The notes under the pieces are model-generated. The model was not told the DNA's origin and ran no database searches. It worked only from the letters and a program-made list of their open reading frames with translations. Source: Brucellaceae bacterium (GTDB taxonomy: Bacteria; Pseudomonadota; Alphaproteobacteria; Rhizobiales; Rhizobiaceae). From it: 64,000 bases of DNA. Positions 9,803 to 17,581 of this stretch are shown here, one piece after another. The DNA lies in contig JACKJV010000010.1 of assembly GCA_020637775.1 (NCBI GenBank), forward strand, positions 62,001-126,000. Direction: 5' to 3'. Each line of letters opens with the position of its first letter. The first letter of the stretch is position 1. The position numbers and the translations under genes were made by a program.

Positions 9803-9831
9803 TTGACAATGTAACATGCGGAATTCAGAAT
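9803..9831 (+). promoter_or_regulatory. Putative sigma-70 promoter for the mtoX-type gene
   Basis: A perfect TTGACA at 9803-9808, a 17-nt spacer, then CAGAAT at 9826-9831 (4 of 6 to TATAAT). It sits in the AT-rich core and would start transcription near 9838, leaving a leader of about 270 nt before the mtoX-type start codon. Prediction from sequence only. Confidence 0.4.
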
Positions 9832-9847
9832 ATTTAGTACAGGAATT

Positions 9848-9906
9848 CAATAAGTCGCCCTTATTGAGAAAAAAAGACCCGTTCAATGCGTGTTGTTGGA
9901 ACGGGT
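9848..9906. repeat. Two consecutive inverted repeats in the mtoX leader
   Basis: First repeat: CAATAAG-TCGCC-CTTATTG (9848-9866), a perfect 7-bp stem just downstream of the predicted start point, in the position of an operator. Second: ACCCGTTC (9877-9884) and GAACGGGT (9899-9906), a perfect 8-bp stem with a 14-nt loop. Neither is followed by a T run, so they are not ordinary terminators. They could be a regulator site or leader RNA structure. Confidence 0.45.
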
Positions 9907-10111
9907 TGGGGTCGGGCTGGGCATTGGTTTGGGAGGCCAATGCCGGTCTGCGGTGCGTTTGGCGCTCAATGAGCATCATTGGTCCCGCCATGAATGCGCG
10001 AAAGAAGTCGGTCGAGCCTGATGCAGTCTCGCCGAAGCGAACCAGGCCCGTATCCGTCCGGCATTGCCGGATTTCAACGGGCATTGAGGGATGACAACCA
10101 GGGAGGAAATC

Positions 10112-11512
10112 ATGACATTGAGACCGGACCCGACATTCTACCCGTCGGCAAGACTTGCAATGCAGGGACCCACCGAAAAACTCGCATTCACGCTGATGCT
10201 CAGCCCTGACGGGTCGCAACCGGACGGCCTGGCTGTTGTTGACGTCGATCCCGGCTCGCAAACCTACGGCCAGATCTTGCACAGCCTGTTCATGCCCTAC
10301 AAAGGCGACGAGTTTCACCACTTCGGCTGGAATGCGTGTTCTTCGGCCTTGTCGCCGCTCACCGGTCATGCCTTCCTCGAAAGGCGGTATCTGATCATCC
10401 CGGGGATTCGGTCTTCGCGCATCTATGTGATCGACGTGAAGGATCCGCTGGACGCGAAGATCCACAAGATCATCGAACCGGAAGAGCTGTTCGAGAAGAC
10501 CGGCTATTCCCGCCCGCACACGATCCATCGCGGACCGGAAGGCATCTATGTCTCCACGCTTGGAGGCGGCGGCGCGGAGGGCACCGACGGACCGCCCGGC
10601 ATCTTCATCATGGATTGCCAGACCTTCGAGATCCTCGGCCGCTACGAGATGGACCGCGGCACGCAGGACAAGCACTATGATTTCTGGTGGAATCTGCCGC
10701 GCGACTACATGGTCAGCTCGGAATGGGGGTTGCCGCCGCAATATGAAAACGGCCTTGTCCCCGAGGACCTGCTGTCCAACAAGTATGGTCACAGCATCCA
10801 TTTCTGGGATTTGCGCGGCCGCAAGAACATCCAGACCATCGATCTGGGAGAGAATTACCAGATGGCCCTGGAAATCCGTCCCGCGCATGAGCCGACGCGG
10901 CAGTATGGCTTCTGTGGCGTTGTGGTCGATACCAAGACGCTTCAGGGGGCCGTCTTTACATGGTGGCGCAACGAGGATGGCACTTTCGAAGCCAGGAAGA
11001 CGATCGTCATCGATCCGCAACCCGCATCAGCAGATGAACTTCCGGACCTGCTCAAGGGTTTCGGCGCCGTGCCTCCGCTCGTTACCGATATCGATCTGAG
11101 CCTGGACGACCGTTTTCTCTATGTCGCCTGCTGGGGCACCGGGGAAATGCATCAGTACGATGTCACCGATCCCATGAACCCGAAGCTTGTTGGCAAGGTC
11201 GAGATCGGCGGTATCGTGAAACGGAAGAAGCATCCCAATGGAAAGACATTCGGCTACGGTCCGCAAATGGTCGAGATCAGCCGTGATGGCAAGCGGGTCT
11301 ACTGGACCAATTCGCTCTATTCGACTTGGGACGACCAGTTCTATCCCGATGACAGCGGCGCCGCGATGGTGATGGCCCATGTCGGCGAGAATGGTGGACT
11401 GACCCTTGCGGAAGACTTCTGGGTCGATTTCCCGCAAGGGTACCGAAGCCACCAGATCCGTCTGGAAGGCGGTGATTGCTCAACCGACAGTTTCTGCTAC
11501 CCGTCCGTCTGA
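10112..11512 (+). CDS. mtoX: Selenium-binding protein 56 / methanethiol oxidase family
   Basis: 466 residues, the normal SBP56 length. The start at 10112 is chosen over an ATG 21 bp upstream because GGGAGGA (10101-10107) is ideally spaced from it. The SBP56 signature FHHFGWNACSS is at residues 68-78; C76 is the selenium/metal-site cysteine of the family. Other family blocks: RYLIIPGIRSSRIYVID, GYSRPHTIHRGPEG, YDFWWNLPRDYMVSSEWG and GHSIHFWDLRGRK. Bacterial members studied (Hyphomicrobium MtoX) are copper enzymes oxidising methanethiol to formaldehyde, sulfide and peroxide. Unlike periplasmic MtoX, no signal peptide is visible here, so the protein should be cytoplasmic. It is followed at 13 bp by a membrane-protein gene. 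Activity toward methanethiol is inferred from family only. Confidence 0.85.
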   Translation: MTLRPDPTFYPSARLAMQGPTEKLAFTLMLSPDGSQPDGLAVVDVDPGSQTYGQILHSLFMPYKGDEFHHFGWNACSSALSPLTGHAFLERRYLIIPGIRSSRIYVIDVKDPLDAKIHKIIEPEELFEKTGYSRPHTIHRGPEGIYVSTLGGGGAEGTDGPPGIFIMDCQTFEILGRYEMDRGTQDKHYDFWWNLPRDYMVSSEWGLPPQYENGLVPEDLLSNKYGHSIHFWDLRGRKNIQTIDLGENYQMALEIRPAHEPTRQYGFCGVVVDTKTLQGAVFTWWRNEDGTFEARKTIVIDPQPASADELPDLLKGFGAVPPLVTDIDLSLDDRFLYVACWGTGEMHQYDVTDPMNPKLVGKVEIGGIVKRKKHPNGKTFGYGPQMVEISRDGKRVYWTNSLYSTWDDQFYPDDSGAAMVMAHVGENGGLTLAEDFWVDFPQGYRSHQIRLEGGDCSTDSFCYPSV

Positions 11513-11525
11513 GGTGCCGGCGTTC

Positions 11526-12182
11526 ATGGATGCGGCGGCCTTGTGGTGGGCCGTCGCAGCGGTCGGCGTCTACCATGGCATCAATCCGGGCATGGGTTGG
11601 CCGATGGCAGTGTCGGCCGCCTTGATGGAAAGCCGCTCGCGGGCGCTGGTCAGGGCACTGGCCGCCCTCGGCGCCGGTCATTTCGCGTCCATGGCTCTCA
11701 TGCTTCTGCCATTCACGGCAATGAGCACCCTGGTTCGTGTCGAGCATGAGATACGGGTTGCAGCGTCCTGTTGCGTCATCGCGATGGGACTTTTCCTGCT
11801 CGTGTGGCGGCGCCATCCGCGCTTCCTGTCGCGCGTGCGGCCTTCGCAACTTGCCCTCTGGTCCTTCCTTGCAGCGCTTGCCCATGGGGCAGGGTTGATG
11901 CTCGTTCCGATGTATCTTGGTCTTTGCCGCGTCGATCCGGAGGATACGGGACACCTGGCCGCCATAACGCTGATGTCGAACAACCTTGTCATGGCCCTGC
12001 TCGTTGCCGCCGTCCATACTGCGGCGATGGTCCTTGGAGGCGGACTTGTCGCCATGATCGTCTACCGGTGGCTCGGGCTGCGCGTCCTGTCGAAGGCGTG
12101 GCTCAATCTCGACTGGCTTTGGGCCCTGTCCCTTGTCCTGGTCGGGGTCGCCAGTCTCTACGGAGCGTTTGCGTTATCCTGA
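11526..12182 (+). CDS. Polytopic membrane protein coupled to the mtoX-type gene
   Basis: 218 residues from an ATG 13 bp after the mtoX-type stop; a longer reading inside mtoX has no similarity and is rejected. About six hydrophobic helices. Polar residues sit in otherwise hydrophobic segments: VYHGINPGMGWPMAVS (near residues 16-31), GAGHFASM, AHGAGLMLVPMYLG and VHTAAMVLGG, each with a histidine, and a final LDWLWALSLVLVG helix. Regularly placed membrane histidines suggest a metal or heme-related transport role, but this is inference. I do not recognise a characterised family. Close spacing says it works with the SBP56-type protein. Confidence 0.75.
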   Translation: MDAAALWWAVAAVGVYHGINPGMGWPMAVSAALMESRSRALVRALAALGAGHFASMALMLLPFTAMSTLVRVEHEIRVAASCCVIAMGLFLLVWRRHPRFLSRVRPSQLALWSFLAALAHGAGLMLVPMYLGLCRVDPEDTGHLAAITLMSNNLVMALLVAAVHTAAMVLGGGLVAMIVYRWLGLRVLSKAWLNLDWLWALSLVLVGVASLYGAFALS

Positions 12183-12407
12183 CCGGCCCGTGGCACGTCC
12201 CGTTCTGGATCGCTGCGTTTCCTGGTGCCTGTCCATTCCGGGCGGCATGACGGCGCCGTTTGCCCGCGGGAGGCTGTCCTTCGCGATTCCCGGCTGCAGG
12301 CTGGAAAACGATCGTGCATCGAACACCGTGACATCGCGCCTGTCACGCGCTAGAGCAGGGCGGCCTGCCGGCAGGAAAAGCGCGCAGGCGGCACCAATGG
12401 GGGGTTC

Positions 12408-12893
12408 ATGCGCAGACTTGCCGACCGGCTGCACAGGTTCACGCTCGGGCTATGCCTGACGCTGTTCGCAGTCATGTTCGTCGGTCAGATCGTCATCGTC
12501 CTGCTGCGCTATGTCATGGGAATCGGTTTCCTGGAATTGCAGGACGCCGTCATCTACGCCTTTGCGTGCCTCGTCGTGCTGACGATTCCGCTTGCGATGC
12601 GCAATGACCGTCACGTTCGCGTCGATGTCCTTCGGGAAGGCCAGTCGCCGCGCGCCCGCCGGTTGACCGACCGGGCAGGGCACCTGGTGTTCACGCTGCC
12701 GGTTTTCCTGCTTGTCGCCATGGATGCCTGGCCGCTCGTTTCGGCGTCCTGGGCGATCCGCGAAGGGTCTTTGGAAACCGGCGGCCTGCCGGGCCTGTTC
12801 CTCGTCAAGTCGGCCGTTCTGGTCATGTGCGTGCTGGTGATCCTGCAGGCGCTTGCCGACCTGTTTGCCGGGAGCGCTGATGACGCCGGTTGA
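12408..12893 (+). CDS. TRAP transporter small permease (DctQ)
   Basis: 161 residues with four transmembrane helices, the DctQ pattern: helix 1 LCLTLFAVMFVGQIVIVLL, then the conserved RYVMGIGFLELQDAVIYAFA block, then AMRNDRHVRVDVLREGQSP, a loop motif typical of the family. A purine-rich GGGGGG stretch precedes the ATG. It overlaps the large permease gene by 14 bp. The small subunit joins the large DctM subunit in the inner membrane of a sodium-driven organic-acid importer. Confidence 0.88.
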   Translation: MRRLADRLHRFTLGLCLTLFAVMFVGQIVIVLLRYVMGIGFLELQDAVIYAFACLVVLTIPLAMRNDRHVRVDVLREGQSPRARRLTDRAGHLVFTLPVFLLVAMDAWPLVSASWAIREGSLETGGLPGLFLVKSAVLVMCVLVILQALADLFAGSADDAG

Positions 12894-14445
12894 AATCGAG
12901 ACACTCTGGGTCACCATCCTCGGCATCTCGCTGCTGGCCGGCATCCTTTCGGGCCTGCCAGTCATCTTCGTGATCGCCGGCATCCCCACGCTGATCGGCT
13001 TCATCGCCCATGGCTTCGGCCATTTCGACCTGGCCTATTTTCAGGCCGTGCCACAGCGCATTTTCGGCGTCATGGAAAACCGGCTGCTGATCGCGGTGCC
13101 GCTTTTCGTGATGATGGGCGTTCTGCTGGAGCGCTCGCGCCAGGCCGAGCGCATGCTGGAAAACATCAACCGGCTTTTTGGCGGCAGCCGCACGGCGCTG
13201 GCGCTCTCGGTTCTCTTCGTCTCCACGCTCATTGCCGCCTCCACCGGCATCATCGGCGCCACCATCGTGGCGCTGGGTACGATCAGCCTGCCGAGCCTGC
13301 TGCGCTCGGGCGTCGATGACCGCACCGCAAGCGGACTGATCTGCGCCAGCGGCACGCTGGGCCAGATCATTCCCCCGTCCATCGTGCTGATCCTGCTCGG
13401 CGACCAGGTGTCGAACGCCTATATCGAGGCGCAGCAGACGGTCGGCAATTTCGCACCCGATTCGGTCACCATCGGCGACCTCTTTGCCGGTGCGCTGCTT
13501 CCGGGCCTGCTGCTTGTCGCCCTCTATGCGGCCTATGCCGTCTTTCGCTTGCGCGGATCGCCGGCAATGGAAGGCGTGGAGCGGCCTGCCGGGCGCGCCG
13601 AACTGGCCGAGGCGCTGGCCGGCATCCTGCCGAGCCTGCTGCTCATCTTCGCCGTCCTCGGGTCGATCCTGTTCGGCATCGCCACCCCGACAGAGGCTGC
13701 CGGCGTCGGCGTCGCCGGAACCATCCTCATCGCCGCTGCGCAGATTTCGCCTTTCATGGCCCGCACGGCAGCCGCCACCGGCGCGCTGGCGATCGCGCTT
13801 GTGCTGGCCAGCGTCGCGGGCTTCCTGCGCGTGGACTTTTCCACCGGGCATCTGGCCCTGACGCCGGGAACATTGGTCACCATTCTGCTTCTCGCGGTGC
13901 TGGGCGCAGGACTTGCCTGGCATGCCCTCGCGCTGGTGCGCACCCGCATCCTGGTCGCGGCTGTCACCGAAACGCTGATGGTGTCGGGCATGATCTTCGG
14001 CATCATCATCGCCGCAAGCATCCTCTCGCTCGTCTTCCGCGGCTTTCGTGGCGACGAACTGGTGGCCGAACTGCTCAACGGCGTGCCGGGCGGGGCCTGG
14101 GGAATGCTGGCCGCCACCATGCTGGTCATCTTCCTGCTGGGCTTCATCCTGGAATTCGTCGAGATCATCTTCATCGTCATCCCCATCGTCGGGCCGGTCA
14201 TCCTTCAGGAGGACATCAGCCCGGTCTGGTTCGCCATCCTGATCGCGATGAACCTGCAAACGTCCTTCCTGACACCGCCCTTCGGTTTCGCGCTTTTCTA
14301 TTTCCGTTCCGTGGCGCCGCCGCGCATTCGTACCGTGACGATCTATCGCGCCATAATTCCGTTTGTCATCATACAGTTGATCGCAATACTGTGTCTGGCG
14401 ATGTTCCCGGCGCTGGCAATCTGGCTGCCGGACATGCTGTTCTGA
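12880..14445 (+). CDS. TRAP transporter large permease (DctM)
   Basis: 521 residues beginning MTPVEIETLWV at an ATG inside the dctQ end. DctM signatures are present: PLFVMMGVLLERS, STGIIGATIVALGTISLP, ICASGTLGQIIPPSIVLILLG, FGIATPTEAAGVGVAG and, near the end, QTSFLTPPFGFALFYFRS. It is about 90 residues longer than the common 430-residue DctM because of an insert with additional hydrophobic helices (roughly residues 285-375), a feature of the mannitol/chloroaromatic (TakM-like) branch. It forms the translocation channel with DctQ and works with the binding protein encoded next. Confidence 0.9.
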   Translation: MTPVEIETLWVTILGISLLAGILSGLPVIFVIAGIPTLIGFIAHGFGHFDLAYFQAVPQRIFGVMENRLLIAVPLFVMMGVLLERSRQAERMLENINRLFGGSRTALALSVLFVSTLIAASTGIIGATIVALGTISLPSLLRSGVDDRTASGLICASGTLGQIIPPSIVLILLGDQVSNAYIEAQQTVGNFAPDSVTIGDLFAGALLPGLLLVALYAAYAVFRLRGSPAMEGVERPAGRAELAEALAGILPSLLLIFAVLGSILFGIATPTEAAGVGVAGTILIAAAQISPFMARTAAATGALAIALVLASVAGFLRVDFSTGHLALTPGTLVTILLLAVLGAGLAWHALALVRTRILVAAVTETLMVSGMIFGIIIAASILSLVFRGFRGDELVAELLNGVPGGAWGMLAATMLVIFLLGFILEFVEIIFIVIPIVGPVILQEDISPVWFAILIAMNLQTSFLTPPFGFALFYFRSVAPPRIRTVTIYRAIIPFVIIQLIAILCLAMFPALAIWLPDMLF

Positions 14446-14494
14446 TTTTGGCCCCTCGGCTGAAGAGGGGTCTTGTTCCAGGAAGGAGGAACCC

Positions 14495-15559
14495 ATGAAA
14501 CGCCGCGAATTCCTGAAAAGTGCTGCCATTGCGGCGCCGGCGGCCGCGCTGGCGACCCCGGCTCTCGCCCAGGGCAAGGTCGAGTGGAAAATGCCGACAT
14601 CCTTTCCGGCCAAGGCGCCGGGCGTCGGCACCAACGCCACGACTTTCGCAAAACGTGTCGCCGACATGTCCGACGGCCAGTTGACGCTCAAGGTCTTTTC
14701 CGGAGGCGAACTCGTGCCGCCCTTCGGCGTGGAGGATGCCGTCCAGCAGGGCACGGCCGAAATCGGCCATTCCACGCCCTACTACGCCGCCTCGAAGAAC
14801 AGCGCGTTGCATTTCTTTTCTGCCGTTCCCTTTGGAATGACGGCAGTGGAAACGACCGCCTGGCTGCGCCATGGCGGCGGCCAGGACCTGTGGAACGAGA
14901 TCTATGCCGAACGCGGCCTCGTGCCCCTCTACAGCGGCAATTCCGGTGTGCAGGCCGCCGGCTGGTTCAAGAATCCGGTGACGAAACTGGAGGACCTGTC
15001 GGGCCTGAACATGCGCATTGCCGGCCTTGGCGGCGAAGCCATGCGCAAGGTCGGGGTCAACGCCGTGCTGCTGCCGCCCCCGGAGATCTTCTCCGCCTTC
15101 CAGTCCGGCGCCATCGATGCCGCCGAGTGGGTGGGCCCGATGCTCGATCAGGCCTTCGGCCTTCAGAAGGTGGCAAAGCACTGCTATGTGCCGGCCTTCC
15201 ACGAGCCGTCCGCAGGTCTTGAGATCGTGGTCAACAAGGAGGCCTGGGATGGCCTGCCCAGGCACCTGCAAGCCATCATCACCAATGCGGCCGATGCAGC
15301 CAATACCGAGGCTCTGGCCCAGTTCGACTATTTCAACGCGATGGCCATGAAGCAGCTTGAAGAGGCCGGCGTCGAATTCGGCACGTTCCCGGATGATGTC
15401 GTGGCGGCGCTGCGCAAGGCCTCCGACGAGGTCATGGCCGAGAACGCCGATGCCAATCCGGATTTCCGCAAGGTCATGGACAGCTACAACGCCTTCCTCG
15501 ACCTGGCACGCCCCTATGGCATGAAGGTCAAGGCGCCGGTTTTCTCCCAGCGCATGTAG
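14495..15559 (+). CDS. TRAP transporter periplasmic substrate-binding protein (DctP, TakP-like)
   Basis: 354 residues with a strong AGGAAGGAGG ribosome-binding site. The N-terminus MKRREFLKSAAIAAPA carries a twin-arginine type signal, with cleavage expected after ALA-Q near residue 26. The mature protein has the DctP fold: GELVPPFGVEDAVQQGTAEIGHS, the LSGLNMRIAGLGGEAMRKVG region and GAIDAAEWVGPMLDQAFGL with the carboxylate-binding environment of TakP-type proteins. Those bind 2-oxo acids, sometimes with sodium or calcium, so a 2-oxo or hydroxy acid is a reasonable guess but unproven. It is the last of the three TRAP genes and is followed by a terminator. Confidence 0.88.
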   Translation: MKRREFLKSAAIAAPAAALATPALAQGKVEWKMPTSFPAKAPGVGTNATTFAKRVADMSDGQLTLKVFSGGELVPPFGVEDAVQQGTAEIGHSTPYYAASKNSALHFFSAVPFGMTAVETTAWLRHGGGQDLWNEIYAERGLVPLYSGNSGVQAAGWFKNPVTKLEDLSGLNMRIAGLGGEAMRKVGVNAVLLPPPEIFSAFQSGAIDAAEWVGPMLDQAFGLQKVAKHCYVPAFHEPSAGLEIVVNKEAWDGLPRHLQAIITNAADAANTEALAQFDYFNAMAMKQLEEAGVEFGTFPDDVVAALRKASDEVMAENADANPDFRKVMDSYNAFLDLARPYGMKVKAPVFSQRM

Positions 15560-15606
15560 GCGCTGCGGGGGCGATCGCCGCCGCCGTTGAATCGAAAAAT
15601 CAAGCA

Positions 15607-15640
15607 CCCCGCGCAAGGCATTGCCTGCGCGGGGTTTTTT
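15607..15640 (+). terminator. Rho-independent terminator of the TRAP operon
   Basis: CCCCGCGCA and TGCGCGGGG form a 9-bp GC-rich stem around a 10-nt apex that can itself pair (GGCA/TGCC), followed at once by TTTTTT. It lies 47 bp after the binding-protein stop codon. Confidence 0.9.
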
Positions 15641-15679
15641 GAAACGAGGCTCCGCAAGTAGGCGTGGGCCCGCGGCGCC

Positions 15680-15695
15680 GCAATCGCGCGATTGC
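15680..15695. repeat. Perfect 16-bp palindrome upstream of nuoA
   Basis: GCAATCGCGCGATTGC reads identically on both strands with no spacer. It lies about 330 bp before nuoA and about 175 bp before the promoter candidate, a possible dimeric regulator site. No regulator gene is nearby. Confidence 0.5.
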
Positions 15696-15856
15696 CCGGA
15701 AAGGGCTGAACGGAGGGCCTTCCCGTGCTTGGACCATGGAAGGCGGGCCTGCCGGCGCCTTCGGCTGGCAAATGTGACCTTGATGTCTCGCGCGCGGCCC
15801 GATGGCAGGTTTTCGTCAAGGACGACAATCTTTTGCCGTATATCACCAATGTTGCT

Positions 15857-15885
15857 CTTGCGTCGCGCCACCCTCTGGGCTAACC
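15857..15885 (+). promoter_or_regulatory. Candidate nuo promoter
   Basis: CTTGCG (15857-15862), a 17-nt spacer and CTAACC (15880-15885) resemble the rhizobial CTTGAC-17-CTATAT consensus (4 and 3 matches). This would give a leader of about 120 nt before nuoA. Weak, sequence-only prediction. Confidence 0.3.
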
Positions 15886-16012
15886 CTCGCCGCGTTGCAA
15901 CAACCGTTGCGGCCAGGCCCGCCGGTCTGCCTCCGCGCCTCCGTCAGGCGGTGCGTTGATCCAAGAGGCAAGACCCCGGATCGCCGATCGCCGCCGGCAA
16001 GAAAGCAAGGTC

Positions 16013-16378
16013 ATGAACGATCTCCTCAGCTCATACCTGCCGATCATCATCTTCCTGGGACTCTGCCTTGTCATCGGCCTCGCGCTGATGTTCGCGCCCT
16101 TCGTTCTGGCTTACAAGAACCCGGATCCCGCGAAGCTTTCGGCATACGAATGCGGCTTCGACGCCTTCGACGATGCGCGCATGAAGTTCGACGTGCGGTA
16201 TTACCTCGTCGCCATCCTGTTCATCATCTTCGATCTCGAAGTGGCATTTCTCTTCCCGTGGGCTGTCTCCTTCGGTGAAATCGGCTGGTTCGGCTTCTGG
16301 TCGATGATGGTGTTCCTGGCCATCCTGACCATCGGCTTCGTCTATGAATGGAAAAAGGGAGCGCTGGAATGGGACTGA
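16013..16378 (+). CDS. nuoA: NADH-quinone oxidoreductase subunit A
   Basis: 121 residues starting [14 protein letters not shown]. Three transmembrane helices with the NuoA hallmark loop [20 protein letters not shown] followed by [20 protein letters not shown], whose acidic residues line the quinone/proton region of complex I. First gene of nuoA-N; its last 10 bp overlap nuoB. Intact. Confidence 0.96.
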   Translation: MNDLLSSYLPIIIFLGLCLVIGLALMFAPFVLAYKNPDPAKLSAYECGFDAFDDARMKFDVRYYLVAILFIIFDLEVAFLFPWAVSFGEIGWFGFWSMMVFLAILTIGFVYEWKKGALEWD

Positions 16379-16950
16379 GCGACAATACCACCACGCTGAT
16401 CGCGCCCCAGCCCAAGGGGATCGTCGATCCCAAGACCGGCAAGCCGGTCGGCTCGGACGACGTTTTCTTCGGCGAGATCAACGCCGAACTGTCCGACAAG
16501 GGCTTCATTGTCACGTCCACCGACGCCCTGGTCACCTGGGCGCGCACCGGTTCGCTGATGTGGATGACCTTCGGCCTTGCCTGCTGCGCCGTCGAGCTCA
16601 TGCAGGTGTCCATGCCGCGCTATGACGTGGAGCGCTTCGGCACCGCGCCGCGCGCCAGCCCGCGCCAGTCCGACGTGATGATCGTCGCCGGTACGCTGAC
16701 CAACAAGATGGCGCCGGCCATGCGCCGGGTCTACGACCAGATGCCGGAGCCGCGCTACGTCATTTCCATGGGCTCCTGCGCCAATGGCGGCGGCTACTAC
16801 CACTATTCCTATTCTGTGGTGCGCGGCTGCGACCGCATCGTGCCGGTCGACATCTATGTTCCGGGCTGCCCGCCCACCGCCGAGGCGCTTCTCTACGGCA
16901 TCCTGCTGCTGCAGAAGAAGATCCGCCGCACCGGCACCATTGAACGCTGA
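16369..16950 (+). CDS. nuoB: NADH-quinone oxidoreductase subunit B
   Basis: 193 residues from the ATG overlapping the nuoA stop. It binds the terminal iron-sulfur cluster N2 through the tandem pair C72-C73 ([11 protein letters not shown]), C137 (MGSCANGGG) and C167 ([15 protein letters not shown]), all present. It belongs to the membrane-proximal Q module and passes electrons to quinone. The preceding basic-hydrophobic N-terminal 40 residues are normal for alphaproteobacterial NuoB. Confidence 0.97.
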   Translation: MGLSDNTTTLIAPQPKGIVDPKTGKPVGSDDVFFGEINAELSDKGFIVTSTDALVTWARTGSLMWMTFGLACCAVELMQVSMPRYDVERFGTAPRASPRQSDVMIVAGTLTNKMAPAMRRVYDQMPEPRYVISMGSCANGGGYYHYSYSVVRGCDRIVPVDIYVPGCPPTAEALLYGILLLQKKIRRTGTIER

Positions 16951-16966
16951 GAGGACGCATCCGGCC

Positions 16967-17572
16967 ATGAACGAAGAGGCTTTGAAGGATCTCGCGGCCT
17001 ATGTCACCGAGAAGCTGGACGGCCAGATCACGGACGCCAAGGTCGCCTATGGCGAGCTGACGCTGGAGGCCGAGGCAGGCGATATTGTCAATGTGCTGAC
17101 CTTCCTGCGCGACGATGTCCAGTGCCAGTTCGTGTCTTTCATCGATGTCTGCGGCGCCGACTATCCGGCGCGTGCCCGCCGGTTCGATGTGGTTTACCAC
17201 CTTCTGTCGCCGCGCCAGAACATGCGCGTGCGGGTGAAGGTTCAGGCCGACGAGGACAGCACCGTGCCCTCGATCACGGGCGTCTTTCCGGGTGCCGAAT
17301 GGTTCGAGCGCGAGACCTATGACATGTATGGCGTCCTGTTCACCGGCCACCCGGACCTGCGCCGCATCCTGACCGACTACGGTTTCGAGGGGCATCCCCT
17401 GCGCAAGGATTTCCCGCTGACCGGCTATTGGGAAGTGCGCTGGGACGACGAGGTCAAGCGCGTGGTCTACGAACCGGTCGAACTGAAGCAGGAATTCCGC
17501 AATTTCGATTTCCTTTCGCCCTGGGAAGGCACCGAATACGTGCTGCCCGGCGACGAGAAGGCGAAGGGGTGA
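16967..17572 (+). CDS. nuoC: NADH-quinone oxidoreductase subunit C
   Basis: 201 residues from [13 protein letters not shown]; a longer in-frame start within nuoB is rejected as out of family. The NuoC signature is complete: [40 protein letters not shown] near residues 107-148. A stand-alone subunit (not fused to NuoD), as usual in alphaproteobacteria. It ends 9 bp before nuoD. Confidence 0.97.
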   Translation: MNEEALKDLAAYVTEKLDGQITDAKVAYGELTLEAEAGDIVNVLTFLRDDVQCQFVSFIDVCGADYPARARRFDVVYHLLSPRQNMRVRVKVQADEDSTVPSITGVFPGAEWFERETYDMYGVLFTGHPDLRRILTDYGFEGHPLRKDFPLTGYWEVRWDDEVKRVVYEPVELKQEFRNFDFLSPWEGTEYVLPGDEKAKG

Positions 17573-17581
17573 GGCGGTCAG

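Larger units (their letters stand above)
9500..10111. other. Gene-less leader region with an AT-rich core
   Basis: About 610 bp between tRNA-Arg and the mtoX-type gene. The stretch 9725-9880 is strikingly AT-rich against a GC-rich background and contains a promoter-like pair plus two inverted repeats. A 92-codon frame from 9816 exists but has no recognisable similarity and ends just inside the next gene's leader, so I do not call it. The region probably holds the regulatory sequence for the downstream gene. Confidence 0.6.
15641..16012. other. nuo operon upstream region
   Basis: 372 bp without a credible gene. It contains the perfect palindrome at 15680-15695 and a rhizobial-type promoter candidate at 15857-15885, so it is likely the main control region of the nuo operon. 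Confidence 0.5.

Noticed and set aside
9816..10094. 92-codon forward frame in the mtoX leader
   Set aside because: No recognisable similarity, arbitrary composition and no convincing ribosome-binding site; the region is better explained as promoter and leader.
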